Below, piece by piece: positions 1-7,037 of a stretch of DNA of 14,192 nucleotides; position 1 is the stretch's first letter; every line of letters starts with the position of its first letter. Origin of the DNA: Flavobacteriaceae bacterium UBA6268 (lineage in GTDB: Bacteria; Bacteroidota; Bacteroidia; Flavobacteriales; Flavobacteriaceae); contig DJVA01000007.1 of assembly GCA_002440705.1 (NCBI GenBank), positions 1 through 14,192 on the forward strand. Direction: 5' to 3'. The translations under genes were made by a program, and so were the position numbers. The notes below the pieces were generated by a model. That model was not told the DNA's origin. It saw only the letters and a list, made by a program, of their open reading frames with translations, and made no database searches.

Positions 1-19
1 TCGAATCCCTTCCTCTCTG
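1..19 (+). tRNA. 3' end of a tRNA gene, probably tRNA-Ser (partial)
   Basis: The window opens inside a T-loop: the first bases fit T55, C56, G57, A58, A59, T60 and C61 of the universal TTCGAATC element. The 3' half of the T stem and a seven-base acceptor strand (CCTCTCT) follow, so base 19 is G at discriminator position 73. A G73 with a CCTCTC-type acceptor strand fits tRNA-Ser. The terminal CCA is not encoded, because the next bases are CAA. The 5' part, including the anticodon, lies outside the window, so the isotype is an inference. Confidence 0.6.
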
Positions 20-108
20 CAACTATATTTCGTGAGCACCTTTTTTCGCCTTGAAAAAATAATCATTAGGTGTTTTTGGTTTGATTTATAAAAGAAGACC
101 TGAAGTAA

Positions 109-131
109 TGCAACCCAAAGAATTTGTTGCA
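109..131. repeat. Short inverted repeat upstream of exbB
   Basis: TGCAAC (109-114) and GTTGCA (126-131) are perfect inverted copies separated by 11 bases. The right arm overlaps the TTG proposed as the exbB -33 element, so it could be an operator. A six-base repeat this size could also be chance. Apart from this and the promoter below, I see nothing else in the 184-base gap between the tRNA and exbB. Confidence 0.25.
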
Positions 132-158
132 GAATAACCAAATAATTTTATATCTTTA
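127..158 (+). promoter_or_regulatory. Candidate promoter of the exbB operon
   Basis: TTG at 127-129 and TATCTTTA at 151-158 are separated by 21 bases. This resembles the Bacteroidetes housekeeping promoter (TTG or TTTG near -33 and TAnnTTTG near -7), with the last G replaced by A. Transcription would begin around 165 and leave an A-rich leader of about 40 bases without a Shine-Dalgarno sequence. Confidence 0.4.
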
Positions 159-203
159 AAACCCTAAAACTAATAACTAAAAACAAACTTTAAGTCGATA
201 GCA

Positions 204-1007
204 ATGAAAAAACTATTTTCTATTTTGGCAATTGCCTCTTTGGTTTTTGCCGGTACCAGTAACATGAAAGCAAGTATTCAAACCTTGCCAACAAGTTTAC
301 AATTACTTACCAATGCCGCTACGGTTACCTTTGTTCAGGATGAAGGAACTTCCGGAGACGAAGCTCCTGAGAGAACCTTCCACCAAGAACTCAAAACCCG
401 TTTCATAGAGGGAGGACCCGGTTTCATGGGAATCGTGTTGCTTTGTTTGATACTTGGATTAGCCATTGCTATTGAAAGGATTATCTTCTTGAACCTTTCC
501 ACTACCAACACAACCAAATTGGCCAATAACATTGAAGATGCCTTAAAGAGTGGTGGTATAGAAGCAGCCAAAGAAGTTTGCCGAAATACCAAAGGCCCCG
601 TAGCCTCTATATATTATCAAGGTCTAGACCGAGCCGATGAAGGGATTGATGTTGCTGAAAAAGCAGTAGTCGCCTATGGTGGTGTTCAAATGGGACAATT
701 GGAGAAAAACGTTTCTTGGATTTCCTTGTTTATCGCTTTGGCACCTATGCTTGGTTTCATGGGGACGGTAATAGGAATGATCATAGCATTCGATAAAATC
801 CAGGCTGCAGGCGATATGAACCCTGCATTAGTTGCTGGAGGTATTAAAGTGGCACTTTTGACCACCGTATTTGGATTGATCGTGGCCATCATCCTTCAAA
901 TTTTCTACAATTACATTATTGCCAAAATTGACAGTATTGTAAACAGTATGGAAGATGCATCCATTACGTTAATCGATATGTTGTTCGATTACCAAAACAA
1001 AAAATAA
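204..1007 (+). CDS. exbB: ExbB/TolQ/MotA-family proton channel protein
   Basis: Inner-membrane proton-channel subunit that, with ExbD, uses the proton-motive force to drive periplasmic work, classically TonB-dependent outer-membrane import. The 267-residue product has an N-terminal hydrophobic stretch (about 3-18) that looks like a signal peptide or extra helix, an acidic periplasmic segment (46-56), and membrane segments near 72-96, 173-196 and 216-238. The family signature lies at 180-192 (APMLGFMGTVIGM), followed by the GGI...ALLTT...GL stretch at 212-225; its threonines are in the positions that line the channel in this family. The ATG at 204 is the natural start because the hydrophobic N-terminus follows it directly. 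It is the first gene of a four-gene operon, and the next gene starts 21 bases after its stop. The extra N-terminal hydrophobic segment is common in Bacteroidetes homologues. The family call is firm; whether it serves TonB or another partner cannot be read here. Confidence 0.93.
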   Translation: MKKLFSILAIASLVFAGTSNMKASIQTLPTSLQLLTNAATVTFVQDEGTSGDEAPERTFHQELKTRFIEGGPGFMGIVLLCLILGLAIAIERIIFLNLSTTNTTKLANNIEDALKSGGIEAAKEVCRNTKGPVASIYYQGLDRADEGIDVAEKAVVAYGGVQMGQLEKNVSWISLFIALAPMLGFMGTVIGMIIAFDKIQAAGDMNPALVAGGIKVALLTTVFGLIVAIILQIFYNYIIAKIDSIVNSMEDASITLIDMLFDYQNKK

Positions 1008-1028
1008 TCCTTAAACACCGTACTCAAG

Positions 1029-1478
1029 ATGGGTTTACATAAAATAGTTAAAATACTCGCTTGGATTTTTGGGTTGGCTGGCATTGCCACCTACATCATG
1101 ATCCTCGTGAAAGGAGATAAAGCAATTGATGCAGAGAGGCTTGCAGGCGATGTTTCTGCAGTCAGCCCGATCTACGCGGTAGCTTGGATCATATTTGTAT
1201 TGTTGTTGGCGTTTTTGATTTTCTTTGTACTCAAAGGAATTGCTGCTGGAAATGTAAAGAAAACCTTACTTTCCCTTGGTATTTTTGTGGTCATTGCCAT
1301 TATTGGTTACGCCATGGCCAGTGGTAGTACCGAAGGATTGCCAGACAATGCAGGCGAACCACTTACAGAAACCACCTCAAAGTGGGTTGGTGCTGGTTTG
1401 AACACCTTTTATATTTTGGCGGTATTGGCGGTAGCCAGTATGGTTTTCAGTGGATTTAACAAAGTAAAAAACCGTTAA
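1029..1478 (+). CDS. Small four-helix membrane protein of unknown function, exb operon
   Basis: I do not recognise a named family. The 149-residue product has four clear hydrophobic segments, near residues 6-27, 47-69, 79-96 and 119-141. Short charged loops lie between most of them, with a longer polar loop at 98-118 (GSTEGLPDNAGEPLTETTSK). There is no signal peptide distinct from helix 1, no cysteine and no obvious catalytic motif. It sits between exbB (21-base gap) and exbD1, whose ATG begins one base after this stop codon, so translation of the two is probably coupled. The fixed position inside the operon suggests an accessory or assembly partner of the ExbB-ExbD complex, but that is inference from context only. 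As I recall, similar small membrane proteins occur at this place in other flavobacteria. The gene is convincing because codon usage, start and spacing match its neighbours. Confidence 0.85.
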   Translation: MGLHKIVKILAWIFGLAGIATYIMILVKGDKAIDAERLAGDVSAVSPIYAVAWIIFVLLLAFLIFFVLKGIAAGNVKKTLLSLGIFVVIAIIGYAMASGSTEGLPDNAGEPLTETTSKWVGAGLNTFYILAVLAVASMVFSGFNKVKNR

Positions 1479-1479
1479 C

Positions 1480-2112
1480 ATGGCCAGAAGATCAGCACCC
1501 GAAATCAATGCAGGATCCATGGCGGATATCGCTTTCTTGCTGCTCATATTTTTCTTGGTGACTACGACCATCGAGAAGGATAAGGGGATTGCTCGGCAAT
1601 TGCCTCCTCCAATAGAGCAGGATCAGGATGTGATCATTAAGCAAAAAAACTTGTTCATCGTAAATGTTAACAAGAATGATCAATTGCTCGTCGAAGAAGA
1701 ACTGATGGACCTCAAGGACCTGCGTCAAGCTGCTATCGATTTTCTTGACAACGGTGGGGCTCCAGCAGGTACTCCCGATTATTGCAATTACTGTAAAGGC
1801 GACCATTCTCCAGAGTCTTCAGACAATCCTCAAAAAGCCGTAATTTCTGTCCAAAACGATCGCTTAACTTCGTACAAAATGTACATTGCAGTCCAGAACG
1901 AATTGGTAGCTGCCTATAACTTTTTGAGGGATCGTGAATATAAGCGCTTGTATCCTAAAAGACAGCTTAGTTATGTAGAGGTGAAGAAAATTTATGACGA
2001 GGGTGGATTTAAAGGGACTGAAGAAGAAAAAGTGAAAGAAGAAATGGAAGCCGTCCAAGAATTGATTCCTCTGAAACTTTCCGAAGCCGAACCTAAAAAA
2101 TCTGGATCTTAA
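1480..2112 (+). CDS. exbD: ExbD-family biopolymer transporter, CxxC-bearing paralogue (ExbD1)
   Basis: ExbD subunit of the proton-driven inner-membrane motor. It has the expected layout: a short cytoplasmic N-terminus, one membrane helix (about 15-29) and a periplasmic domain. The catalytic aspartate is visible as D16 in MADIAFLL, matching the helix aspartate essential in Escherichia coli ExbD. At 210 residues it is longer than the usual 130-140. The extra length is an insert at about 91-118 with C102 and C105 in a CNYC motif, plus a charged C-terminal tail rich in E and K (about 176-210). The conserved periplasmic strand and helix resume near 119-150. From memory, a CxYC insert of this kind recurs in Bacteroidetes ExbD proteins. 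It starts one base after the upstream stop and is followed 11 bases later by a second exbD. Confidence 0.92.
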   Translation: MARRSAPEINAGSMADIAFLLLIFFLVTTTIEKDKGIARQLPPPIEQDQDVIIKQKNLFIVNVNKNDQLLVEEELMDLKDLRQAAIDFLDNGGAPAGTPDYCNYCKGDHSPESSDNPQKAVISVQNDRLTSYKMYIAVQNELVAAYNFLRDREYKRLYPKRQLSYVEVKKIYDEGGFKGTEEEKVKEEMEAVQELIPLKLSEAEPKKSGS

Positions 2113-2123
2113 AATTGTAGCAG

Positions 2124-2597
2124 ATGTCAAAATTTAAAAAGAAAAAAAGTGGAGCTTTGCCGCCTATCTCAACGGCCTCCCTTCCCGATATTGTGTTCAT
2201 GTTACTTTTCTTCTTCATGGTTGTTACCGTATTAAGGGAAAGTAACCTTCTGGTAATGCAACGACTACCAAAAGGGGATCAGGTTGAAAAACTTCAGAAA
2301 GACCGTTCCATTTTTATCTATGCTGGCAAACCCGGTCCTGGTTATATTGAAAAATATGGAAAGGAATCCCGCGTTCAAATTGGCGATAAATATACCGAAG
2401 TAGGAAACATTCGTTTTGCTCTAGAAGAATTAAGATTGAAACTACGTCCCGAACTTCAGGATAAAGTAATGGTGGCCTTGAAAATAGATGAAGAAACCAA
2501 TACAGGACTGGTTACCGATGTCAAACAGGAATTAAGGGAACAAAACCTCTTGAAGATTATTTACATCACTACCCCAGGGAACCAATTGGATGAATAA
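2124..2597 (+). CDS. exbD: ExbD-family biopolymer transporter, second paralogue (ExbD2)
   Basis: Second ExbD-type subunit, 157 residues. A very basic N-terminus (KFKKKK, residues 3-8) precedes a single membrane helix (about 21-37) that carries the essential aspartate D22 in the context LPDIVFMLLFFFMVV. The periplasmic part ends with the typical conserved segment (about 115-151) and lacks the cysteine insert of ExbD1. Bacteroidetes commonly carry two neighbouring exbD genes, and a mixed ExbD dimer inside the ExbB pentamer is a reasonable inference that the sequence alone cannot show. The gene begins 11 bases after exbD1 and is the last of the operon, with a strong terminator 24 bases after its stop. 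Confidence 0.92.
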   Translation: MSKFKKKKSGALPPISTASLPDIVFMLLFFFMVVTVLRESNLLVMQRLPKGDQVEKLQKDRSIFIYAGKPGPGYIEKYGKESRVQIGDKYTEVGNIRFALEELRLKLRPELQDKVMVALKIDEETNTGLVTDVKQELREQNLLKIIYITTPGNQLDE

Positions 2598-2620
2598 TTC
2601 ATAAAGAACTCAGAAAAAAT

Positions 2621-2647
2621 AAAGCCTCAACCATTGAGGCTTTTTTT
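2621..2647 (+). terminator. Intrinsic terminator of the exb operon
   Basis: AAAGCCTCAA (2621-2630) and TTGAGGCTTT (2634-2643) form a perfect ten-base-pair stem that runs directly into seven T residues (2641-2647). If the innermost pairs stay open, the loop is about seven bases. It follows the exbD2 stop by 24 bases and precedes the next ATG by 29 bases. Confidence 0.9.
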
Positions 2648-2676
2648 GTAGATTGAGGTCACCAAAATTACCAAGG

Positions 2677-3375
2677 ATGTTTTATAAGTGTTTCATCATT
2701 TGCATGCTGTTATTGCCCCATTTGTTTTATGGGCAAGATTCACTGCAAGGGCCCAATGTCGATACCAAGTACCGTGAGGATCAGTTGTATGCGGGCGTTA
2801 CCTATAACATCCTTACGAAGGTACCCAGCAATGTTAATTTAAATGGAGTTTCGGGTGGAATCCATTTTGGGTTTTTAAGAGACATGCCTTTAAATGAGCA
2901 ACGAAATGTAGCACTGGCACTTGGGGCAGGTATGGCATTTGACCGGTATGGCCAAAACTTATTTATTGGTGAACGGACGGATGAGACTACAATTTTTAAG
3001 GCTTTGGTGGATAATGAAGTATACGACACCAATAAGTTTAGTACGGCAGCTGTAGAAGTACCGTTGGAGTTTCGATGGCGAACCTCTACTCCTACCGATT
3101 ATAAATTTTGGCGAATTTATACCGGAGTGCGCCTTAGCTATGTTTATTGGTATCGGGCTCAGTTCAAACAGCCAAACAATGAAGTAAATCAAACCGATAT
3201 CCCCGAATTTGAACAGCTTCAATGGGCAGCAACCTTGGCATTTGGGTATGGAACCTTTAACTTCTATGTGAATTACAACGTAACCCCCTTTTTCAAGAAT
3301 GCCTATACCGAGGATACGTCAGAGCAAATTGAATTCAGTCCTCTAAAGTTGGGTATCATTTTCTATATTTTATAG
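2677..3375 (+). CDS. Small outer-membrane beta-barrel protein (porin/PorT-like)
   Basis: Predicted outer-membrane barrel of 232 residues. The N-terminus (MFYKCFIICMLLLPHLFYGQ) is a typical signal peptide with cleavage likely near residues 18-20. The rest alternates polar and aromatic or hydrophobic residues, for example LYAGVTYNIL, GGIHFGFL and FGYGTFNFYVNYNV, and it ends in a hydrophobic strand, KLGIIFYIL. This fits the eight- to ten-strand barrels often annotated as porin or PorT family in Bacteroidetes. I would not equate it with the gliding/type IX secretion protein PorT/SprT. The ORF can be extended to a TTG at 2653, but that codon lies just past the terminator T-run, and the ATG at 2677 puts the signal peptide at the N-terminus, so I chose the ATG. 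I see no clear promoter in the short gap. It converges with the next gene and overlaps it by six bases. Confidence 0.75.
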   Translation: MFYKCFIICMLLLPHLFYGQDSLQGPNVDTKYREDQLYAGVTYNILTKVPSNVNLNGVSGGIHFGFLRDMPLNEQRNVALALGAGMAFDRYGQNLFIGERTDETTIFKALVDNEVYDTNKFSTAAVEVPLEFRWRTSTPTDYKFWRIYTGVRLSYVYWYRAQFKQPNNEVNQTDIPEFEQLQWAATLAFGYGTFNFYVNYNVTPFFKNAYTEDTSEQIEFSPLKLGIIFYIL

Positions 3376-3975
3376 CCAATAATTGAGCATCAATAGCTGG
3401 GGGATTATTCCTAGGAAAAACCCTAGTGCCAATTCCAGAAATGTATGGGATCGTGTATGCAAGCGGGAACTAGCCACCCAGCCGTTGGCAAAAAGCAGCA
3501 GTCCAATCCAAAATAGCATGTTTACCTGAAAATGAATACTAAGGGCCGTAATAAAGAAGGTAAGACCGGCTATTCCCATTTGATGCAAGCTCACTTTAAT
3601 CTTAAAAAAAACCATGAGCAGTGCGGCCAATGAAGAAAAAAGAATTCCCACAAAGAAGAAGTACAATTCGGGGGTAATGTAGGGGTCAAAGATGAGTTTG
3701 ATAATGGCCAGAAAGATGATACTTTGAAGCATGAGGGGAATCTTGCGTTCCCATACTTGCTCCAATTTAATGGAATGTACCCATCCAATGGTTTTCAGTA
3801 AAAAATAGACCACAATAGGAATCAGTAAGGAAAGAATGACGATGGCTATCAATTTTGATTGCAAAACCGCTTCATCGACATAGCGCGGTGTAATAATAAA
3901 GTACATGACGGTTCCTAGCAATGGCATCAGCAAGGGGTGCCAAACGTAAGCCCCAATTCTCAGAAAATAGTTCAT
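3370..3975 (-). CDS. Divergent PAP2-superfamily-like integral membrane protein
   Basis: A 201-residue, strongly hydrophobic protein with about six membrane segments. It resembles type 2 phosphatidic acid phosphatases, which remove phosphate from lipid phosphates or lipid pyrophosphates at the membrane surface. All three family motifs can be placed in order with correct spacing but with changes. KX6RP appears as K70-X6-R77, followed by KIP, so the proline is displaced to residue 80. PSGH appears as S129-L-H131. SRX5HX3D appears as S170-R171-X5-H177-X3-E181, with glutamate for aspartate. The pattern supports common descent; whether the enzyme is active is uncertain. Its ATG directly follows the TAG of rpoN, so the two genes are probably transcribed together and translationally coupled. 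Its stop overlaps the convergent barrel gene. An alternative reading is a membrane protein of unknown function that only retains the fold. Confidence 0.7.
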   Translation of the reverse strand: MNYFLRIGAYVWHPLLMPLLGTVMYFIITPRYVDEAVLQSKLIAIVILSLLIPIVVYFLLKTIGWVHSIKLEQVWERKIPLMLQSIIFLAIIKLIFDPYITPELYFFFVGILFSSLAALLMVFFKIKVSLHQMGIAGLTFFITALSIHFQVNMLFWIGLLLFANGWVASSRLHTRSHTFLELALGFFLGIIPQLLMLNYWL

Positions 3976-5439
3976 CTAAATTTCTTTTCGTAGCCGGGCA
4001 ACAGGCAAATCCAATTGTTCGCGGTATTTGGCGACCGTTCGTCTTGCGATGGGATAGCCCTTTTCTTTCAAAATTTTAGCAAGCTTGTCGTCGGTTAAAG
4101 GTTTCTTCTTATTTTCTTCGGAAATGGTTATTTCAAGTATTTTTTTGATTTCCTTGGTAGATACATCTTCCCCTTGATCATTTTTCATGGATTCACTAAA
4201 GAAATCCTTGATCAATTTTGTTCCGTAAGGGGTATCTACATATTTGCTGTTGGCCACCCGGGAAACGGTAGAAACGTCCATGTCTATTTTGTCGGCAATG
4301 TCCTTTAAAATCATGGGTTTCAATTTTCGTTCATCGCCTGTCAAAAAATAATCCTTTTGATGGTGCATGATGGCATTCATGGTTACGTACAGCGTTTGCT
4401 GCCGTTGTTTGATGGCATCAATAAACCATTTGGCCGCATCCAATTTTTGTTTAATGAAAAGCACAGCGTCCTTTTGGGATTTTGATTTTTCCTTGGACTC
4501 CTTGTACCCCTTCAACATATCACTGTATTCCCTAGAGACATGCAGCTCTGGGGCATTTCTTCCATTAAGGGTAAGTTCGAGTTCCCCGTCCACAATTTTG
4601 ATCGCAAAATCTGGCACAATATGTTCTATAACCCTGGTATTGCCCGAATAAGCACCGCCGGGCTTCGGATTCAAGATTTCAATTTCATGAATGGCTTCCC
4701 GAAGTTGGGTTTCAGAAATATCAAATTTTGAAAGCAATTTGGCGTAATGTTTTTTAGAAAAGGGGTCGAAGGCATCTTCCAGTATTTGCAGTGCCAGTAC
4801 TACCGAAGGCGTTCGTTCCCTGCGCTCCAGTTGTAGCAACAAACACTCTTGAAGATCGCGGGCACCCACTCCGGCCGGATCGAGTTCCTGAACAATTTTC
4901 AGCACTTTCTCAACGGTTGCTTCATCGGTATACGTATTTTGGGTGAATGCCAAATCGTCGACAATATCCACAACTTCCCTTCGTATGTAACCACTTTCGT
5001 CCACGCTTCCAACCAAAAATTCGGCAATACTAAAATCTTCATCCGATAGCCGGTAAGTATTTAATTGCTGAAGTAAATACTGGTTGAATGAAGTTCCAGA
5101 CGCGAAAGGGGTTTCTTTTTCATCGTCATCGGCACTGTAATTGTTGGTGGCCAATTTATAACTGGGAATTTCGTCATCGCTCAGATAATCGTCCACATTG
5201 ATGTCGGTCTCAATTACGTCATTGCCTTCGTCGTACGTTTCGTAATCCTCATCTGCTCCAAAATCATCGTCTGGGGTTTCATCCAAATCTTTGCCGCCTT
5301 CCAGCGCTGGATTTTCTTCCAGTTCCTGCGAAATGCGTTGCTCAAAGGCCTGGGTAGGCAATTGAATGAGTTTCATCAGCTGGATTTGCTGAGGAGATAG
5401 CTTTTGCGATAATTTTAAATTGAGCTGTTGTTTAAGCAT
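3976..5439 (-). CDS. rpoN: RNA polymerase sigma-54 factor
   Basis: Sigma-54, which directs RNA polymerase to -24/-12 promoters and needs an AAA+ activator. With the ATG at 5439 the protein has 487 residues. Region I is glutamine- and leucine-rich (about 2-46). An acidic Region II linker follows (about 51-109). The core-binding region spans roughly 115-290, a helix-turn-helix about 376-399, and the diagnostic RpoN box ARRTVAKYRE lies at 465-474 near the C-terminus. The frame could open six bases earlier at a TTG (5445), but MLKQQLNLKLSQ is the usual family N-terminus. It follows asnS after a likely terminator and is joined stop-to-start with the PAP2-like gene. I found no -24/-12 site in the intergenic stretches I examined, so the regulon is elsewhere. 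Confidence 0.97.
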   Translation of the reverse strand: MLKQQLNLKLSQKLSPQQIQLMKLIQLPTQAFEQRISQELEENPALEGGKDLDETPDDDFGADEDYETYDEGNDVIETDINVDDYLSDDEIPSYKLATNNYSADDDEKETPFASGTSFNQYLLQQLNTYRLSDEDFSIAEFLVGSVDESGYIRREVVDIVDDLAFTQNTYTDEATVEKVLKIVQELDPAGVGARDLQECLLLQLERRERTPSVVLALQILEDAFDPFSKKHYAKLLSKFDISETQLREAIHEIEILNPKPGGAYSGNTRVIEHIVPDFAIKIVDGELELTLNGRNAPELHVSREYSDMLKGYKESKEKSKSQKDAVLFIKQKLDAAKWFIDAIKQRQQTLYVTMNAIMHHQKDYFLTGDERKLKPMILKDIADKIDMDVSTVSRVANSKYVDTPYGTKLIKDFFSESMKNDQGEDVSTKEIKKILEITISEENKKKPLTDDKLAKILKEKGYPIARRTVAKYREQLDLPVARLRKEI

Positions 5440-5461
5440 ATACAAAAATGTGACGCTTACA

Positions 5462-5469
5462 TAAAGTTA
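5462..5469 (-). promoter_or_regulatory. Candidate -7 element for rpoN
   Basis: Read on the - strand, TAACTTTA fits TAnnTTTG except for the last base. It ends 22 bases before the rpoN ATG, a spacing seen upstream of several other genes here. No convincing -33 element is present, so the call is tentative. Confidence 0.3.
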
Positions 5470-5503
5470 AAAAAAATCCAGCAACGGATGAAGCAACTGG
5501 ATT
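5469..5503 (-). terminator. Probable intrinsic terminator of asnS
   Basis: On the - strand, AATCCAG and CTGGATT form a seven-base-pair stem around a 15-base loop, followed by a run of T residues (A5469-5476 on the + strand). It lies 26 bases after the asnS stop and before rpoN. The large loop makes it weaker than the other terminators. Confidence 0.55.
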
Positions 5504-5529
5504 GTATTGAACCAAATTTTCAAATAATC

Positions 5530-6972
5530 TTAGAACTCGGCATTTCCGGGTGTTCTAGGGTAGGGAATTACATCCCTTATGTTTCCCATACCCGTCACAA
5601 ACTGTACCAGCCGTTCAAAACCAAGTCCAAAACCACTGTGTACACACGTTCCAAATTTTCTTAAATCCAAATACCAATAAAGTTCCTCTTCCGGAATGCC
5701 CATGGTTTTCATTTTGGCTTTAAGTACCTCGTAGCGTTCTTCCCTTTGTGAACCTCCTACAATTTCGCCGATACCGGGGAAGAGGATGTCCATAGCCCTC
5801 ACGGTGTTGCCGTCTTCATTTAAACGCATGTAAAATGCCTTTATTTTTGCAGGATAATCAAAAAGGATAACCGGACGCTTAAAGTGCTTTTCTACCAAAT
5901 AGCGTTCGTGTTCACTTTGTAAATCGGCGCCCCAGTCGTCAATAAGGTATTTGAACTTTTTCTTTTTATTGTGATTGCTGTTTTTCAGTATTTCGATGGC
6001 CTCGGTGTAACTAACACGAACAAAATTATTGTCCAATACAAACATTAATTTTTCCCTCAAAGTCATCTCGCTGCGCTCGTTCTGTGGTTTTGATTTTTCT
6101 TCTTCCTGCAATCTTTTTTCCAGAAATTCCAAATCGTCTTCGCAAAAGTCTATCGCGTACTTTACCACGTATTTGATGAAATCCTCCGCAAGGTCCATAT
6201 TGTCGTCCAAATCGTTGAAGGCTACCTCGGGTTCAATCATCCAAAATTCGGCCAAGTGACGCGAAGTATTGGAGTTTTCTGCACGAAAAGTAGGCCCAAA
6301 AGTATACACCTTGCCCAAGCCCATGGCATAGGTTTCGGCCTCCAACTGGCCACTAACGGTAAGGTTGGATTCTTTTCCGAAGAAATCTTCACTGTAATTA
6401 ACCGTGCCGTTTGGATGTAACGGGGGATTTTTGGCATCCAATGTTGTAACCCGAAACATTTCGCCTGCTCCCTCGGCATCACTTCCTGTAATGATAGGGG
6501 TATGCATGTAGTAAAAACCGTTCTTCTGAAAATAGTCGTGTATGGCAAAAGCCAATTTGGAGCGCAACCGCATCACGGCCCCGAAGGTGTTGGTACGCAC
6601 CCGCAAATGTGCTTGTTCCCTTAGGGTTTCCAAGGAATGCCTTTTTGGGCTTAAAATGGTAAGTTTCAATTCTTCCGGATTGGCTTCACCCAAGACTTCC
6701 AATTTTGACACTTGAATTTCGACAGCCTGTCCTTGCCCCTGACTGGCAACCAGGGTTCCGGTTACTCCAATTGCGGCTCCAATGGTAACCTTATGGAGTA
6801 GGGATTCTTCAAATTTTTCATAATCCACCACACATTGTAGGTTTCTAATGGTGGAGCCATCGTTTAATGCAATGAAACGGTTGCTTCTGAATGCACGGAC
6901 CCAACCCGAAATGGAGACTGGGTGCAAAGAAGGCTCGCTTTCTAAGAGTTCCCGGATGACTTTTTGCTGCAT
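5530..6972 (-). CDS. asnS: Asparagine--tRNA ligase
   Basis: Class IIb aminoacyl-tRNA synthetase that charges tRNA-Asn with asparagine at the expense of ATP. The 480-residue product has an N-terminal OB-fold anticodon-binding domain (about 17-100; SGWVRAFR near 22-29) and a class II catalytic core. Motif 2 lies near 228-248 (TFRAENSNTSRHLAEFWMIEP). Motif 3 begins near 447 (GFGLGFERL) and runs into the characteristic AsnRS ending PRTPGNAEF. The length is normal, and AsnRS rather than AspRS is supported by the N-terminal domain type and the C-terminus. The start MQQKVIREL is an ATG at 6972 with a candidate -7 element 20 bases upstream. The gene lies between the MMPL transporter and rpoN, with a probable terminator after it. 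A synthetase for Asn suggests that this organism does not depend solely on the indirect GatCAB route. Confidence 0.98.
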   Translation of the reverse strand: MQQKVIRELLESEPSLHPVSISGWVRAFRSNRFIALNDGSTIRNLQCVVDYEKFEESLLHKVTIGAAIGVTGTLVASQGQGQAVEIQVSKLEVLGEANPEELKLTILSPKRHSLETLREQAHLRVRTNTFGAVMRLRSKLAFAIHDYFQKNGFYYMHTPIITGSDAEGAGEMFRVTTLDAKNPPLHPNGTVNYSEDFFGKESNLTVSGQLEAETYAMGLGKVYTFGPTFRAENSNTSRHLAEFWMIEPEVAFNDLDDNMDLAEDFIKYVVKYAIDFCEDDLEFLEKRLQEEEKSKPQNERSEMTLREKLMFVLDNNFVRVSYTEAIEILKNSNHNKKKKFKYLIDDWGADLQSEHERYLVEKHFKRPVILFDYPAKIKAFYMRLNEDGNTVRAMDILFPGIGEIVGGSQREERYEVLKAKMKTMGIPEEELYWYLDLRKFGTCVHSGFGLGFERLVQFVTGMGNIRDVIPYPRTPGNAEF

Positions 6973-6992
6973 GATTCCTTATTTTGAAGGCA

Positions 6993-7000
6993 TAAAGATA
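6993..7000 (-). promoter_or_regulatory. Candidate -7 element for asnS
   Basis: On the - strand, TATCTTTA is identical to the -7 octamer proposed for exbB and ends 20 bases before the asnS ATG. A TTTA about 17 bases further upstream is a poor -33 match. Confidence 0.35.
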
Positions 7001-7037
7001 CTTTTTTTCTGTTTTTTAAAGGGTAGGAAAAAGAGGT

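Noticed and set aside
20..60. T run after the tRNA as a possible intrinsic terminator
   Set aside because: Only a three-base-pair GTG/CAC stem can be drawn in front of the T run, too weak to call.
108..137. Nine-codon ORF (MQPKEFVAE) upstream of exbB, as a possible leader peptide
   Set aside because: It lies upstream of, and partly overlaps, the best promoter candidate (127-158), so it would not be in that transcript. It also has no initiation signal.
2653..2676. TTG-initiated N-terminal extension of the barrel protein
   Set aside because: It would put eight residues in front of the signal peptide and begin just after the terminator T run; the ATG at 2677 is better.
2914..2932. TGGCAC-containing stretch resembling a sigma-54 -24/-12 site, considered because rpoN is in the window
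   Set aside because: The GG and GC pairs are two bases too close, and the site lies inside the barrel coding region.
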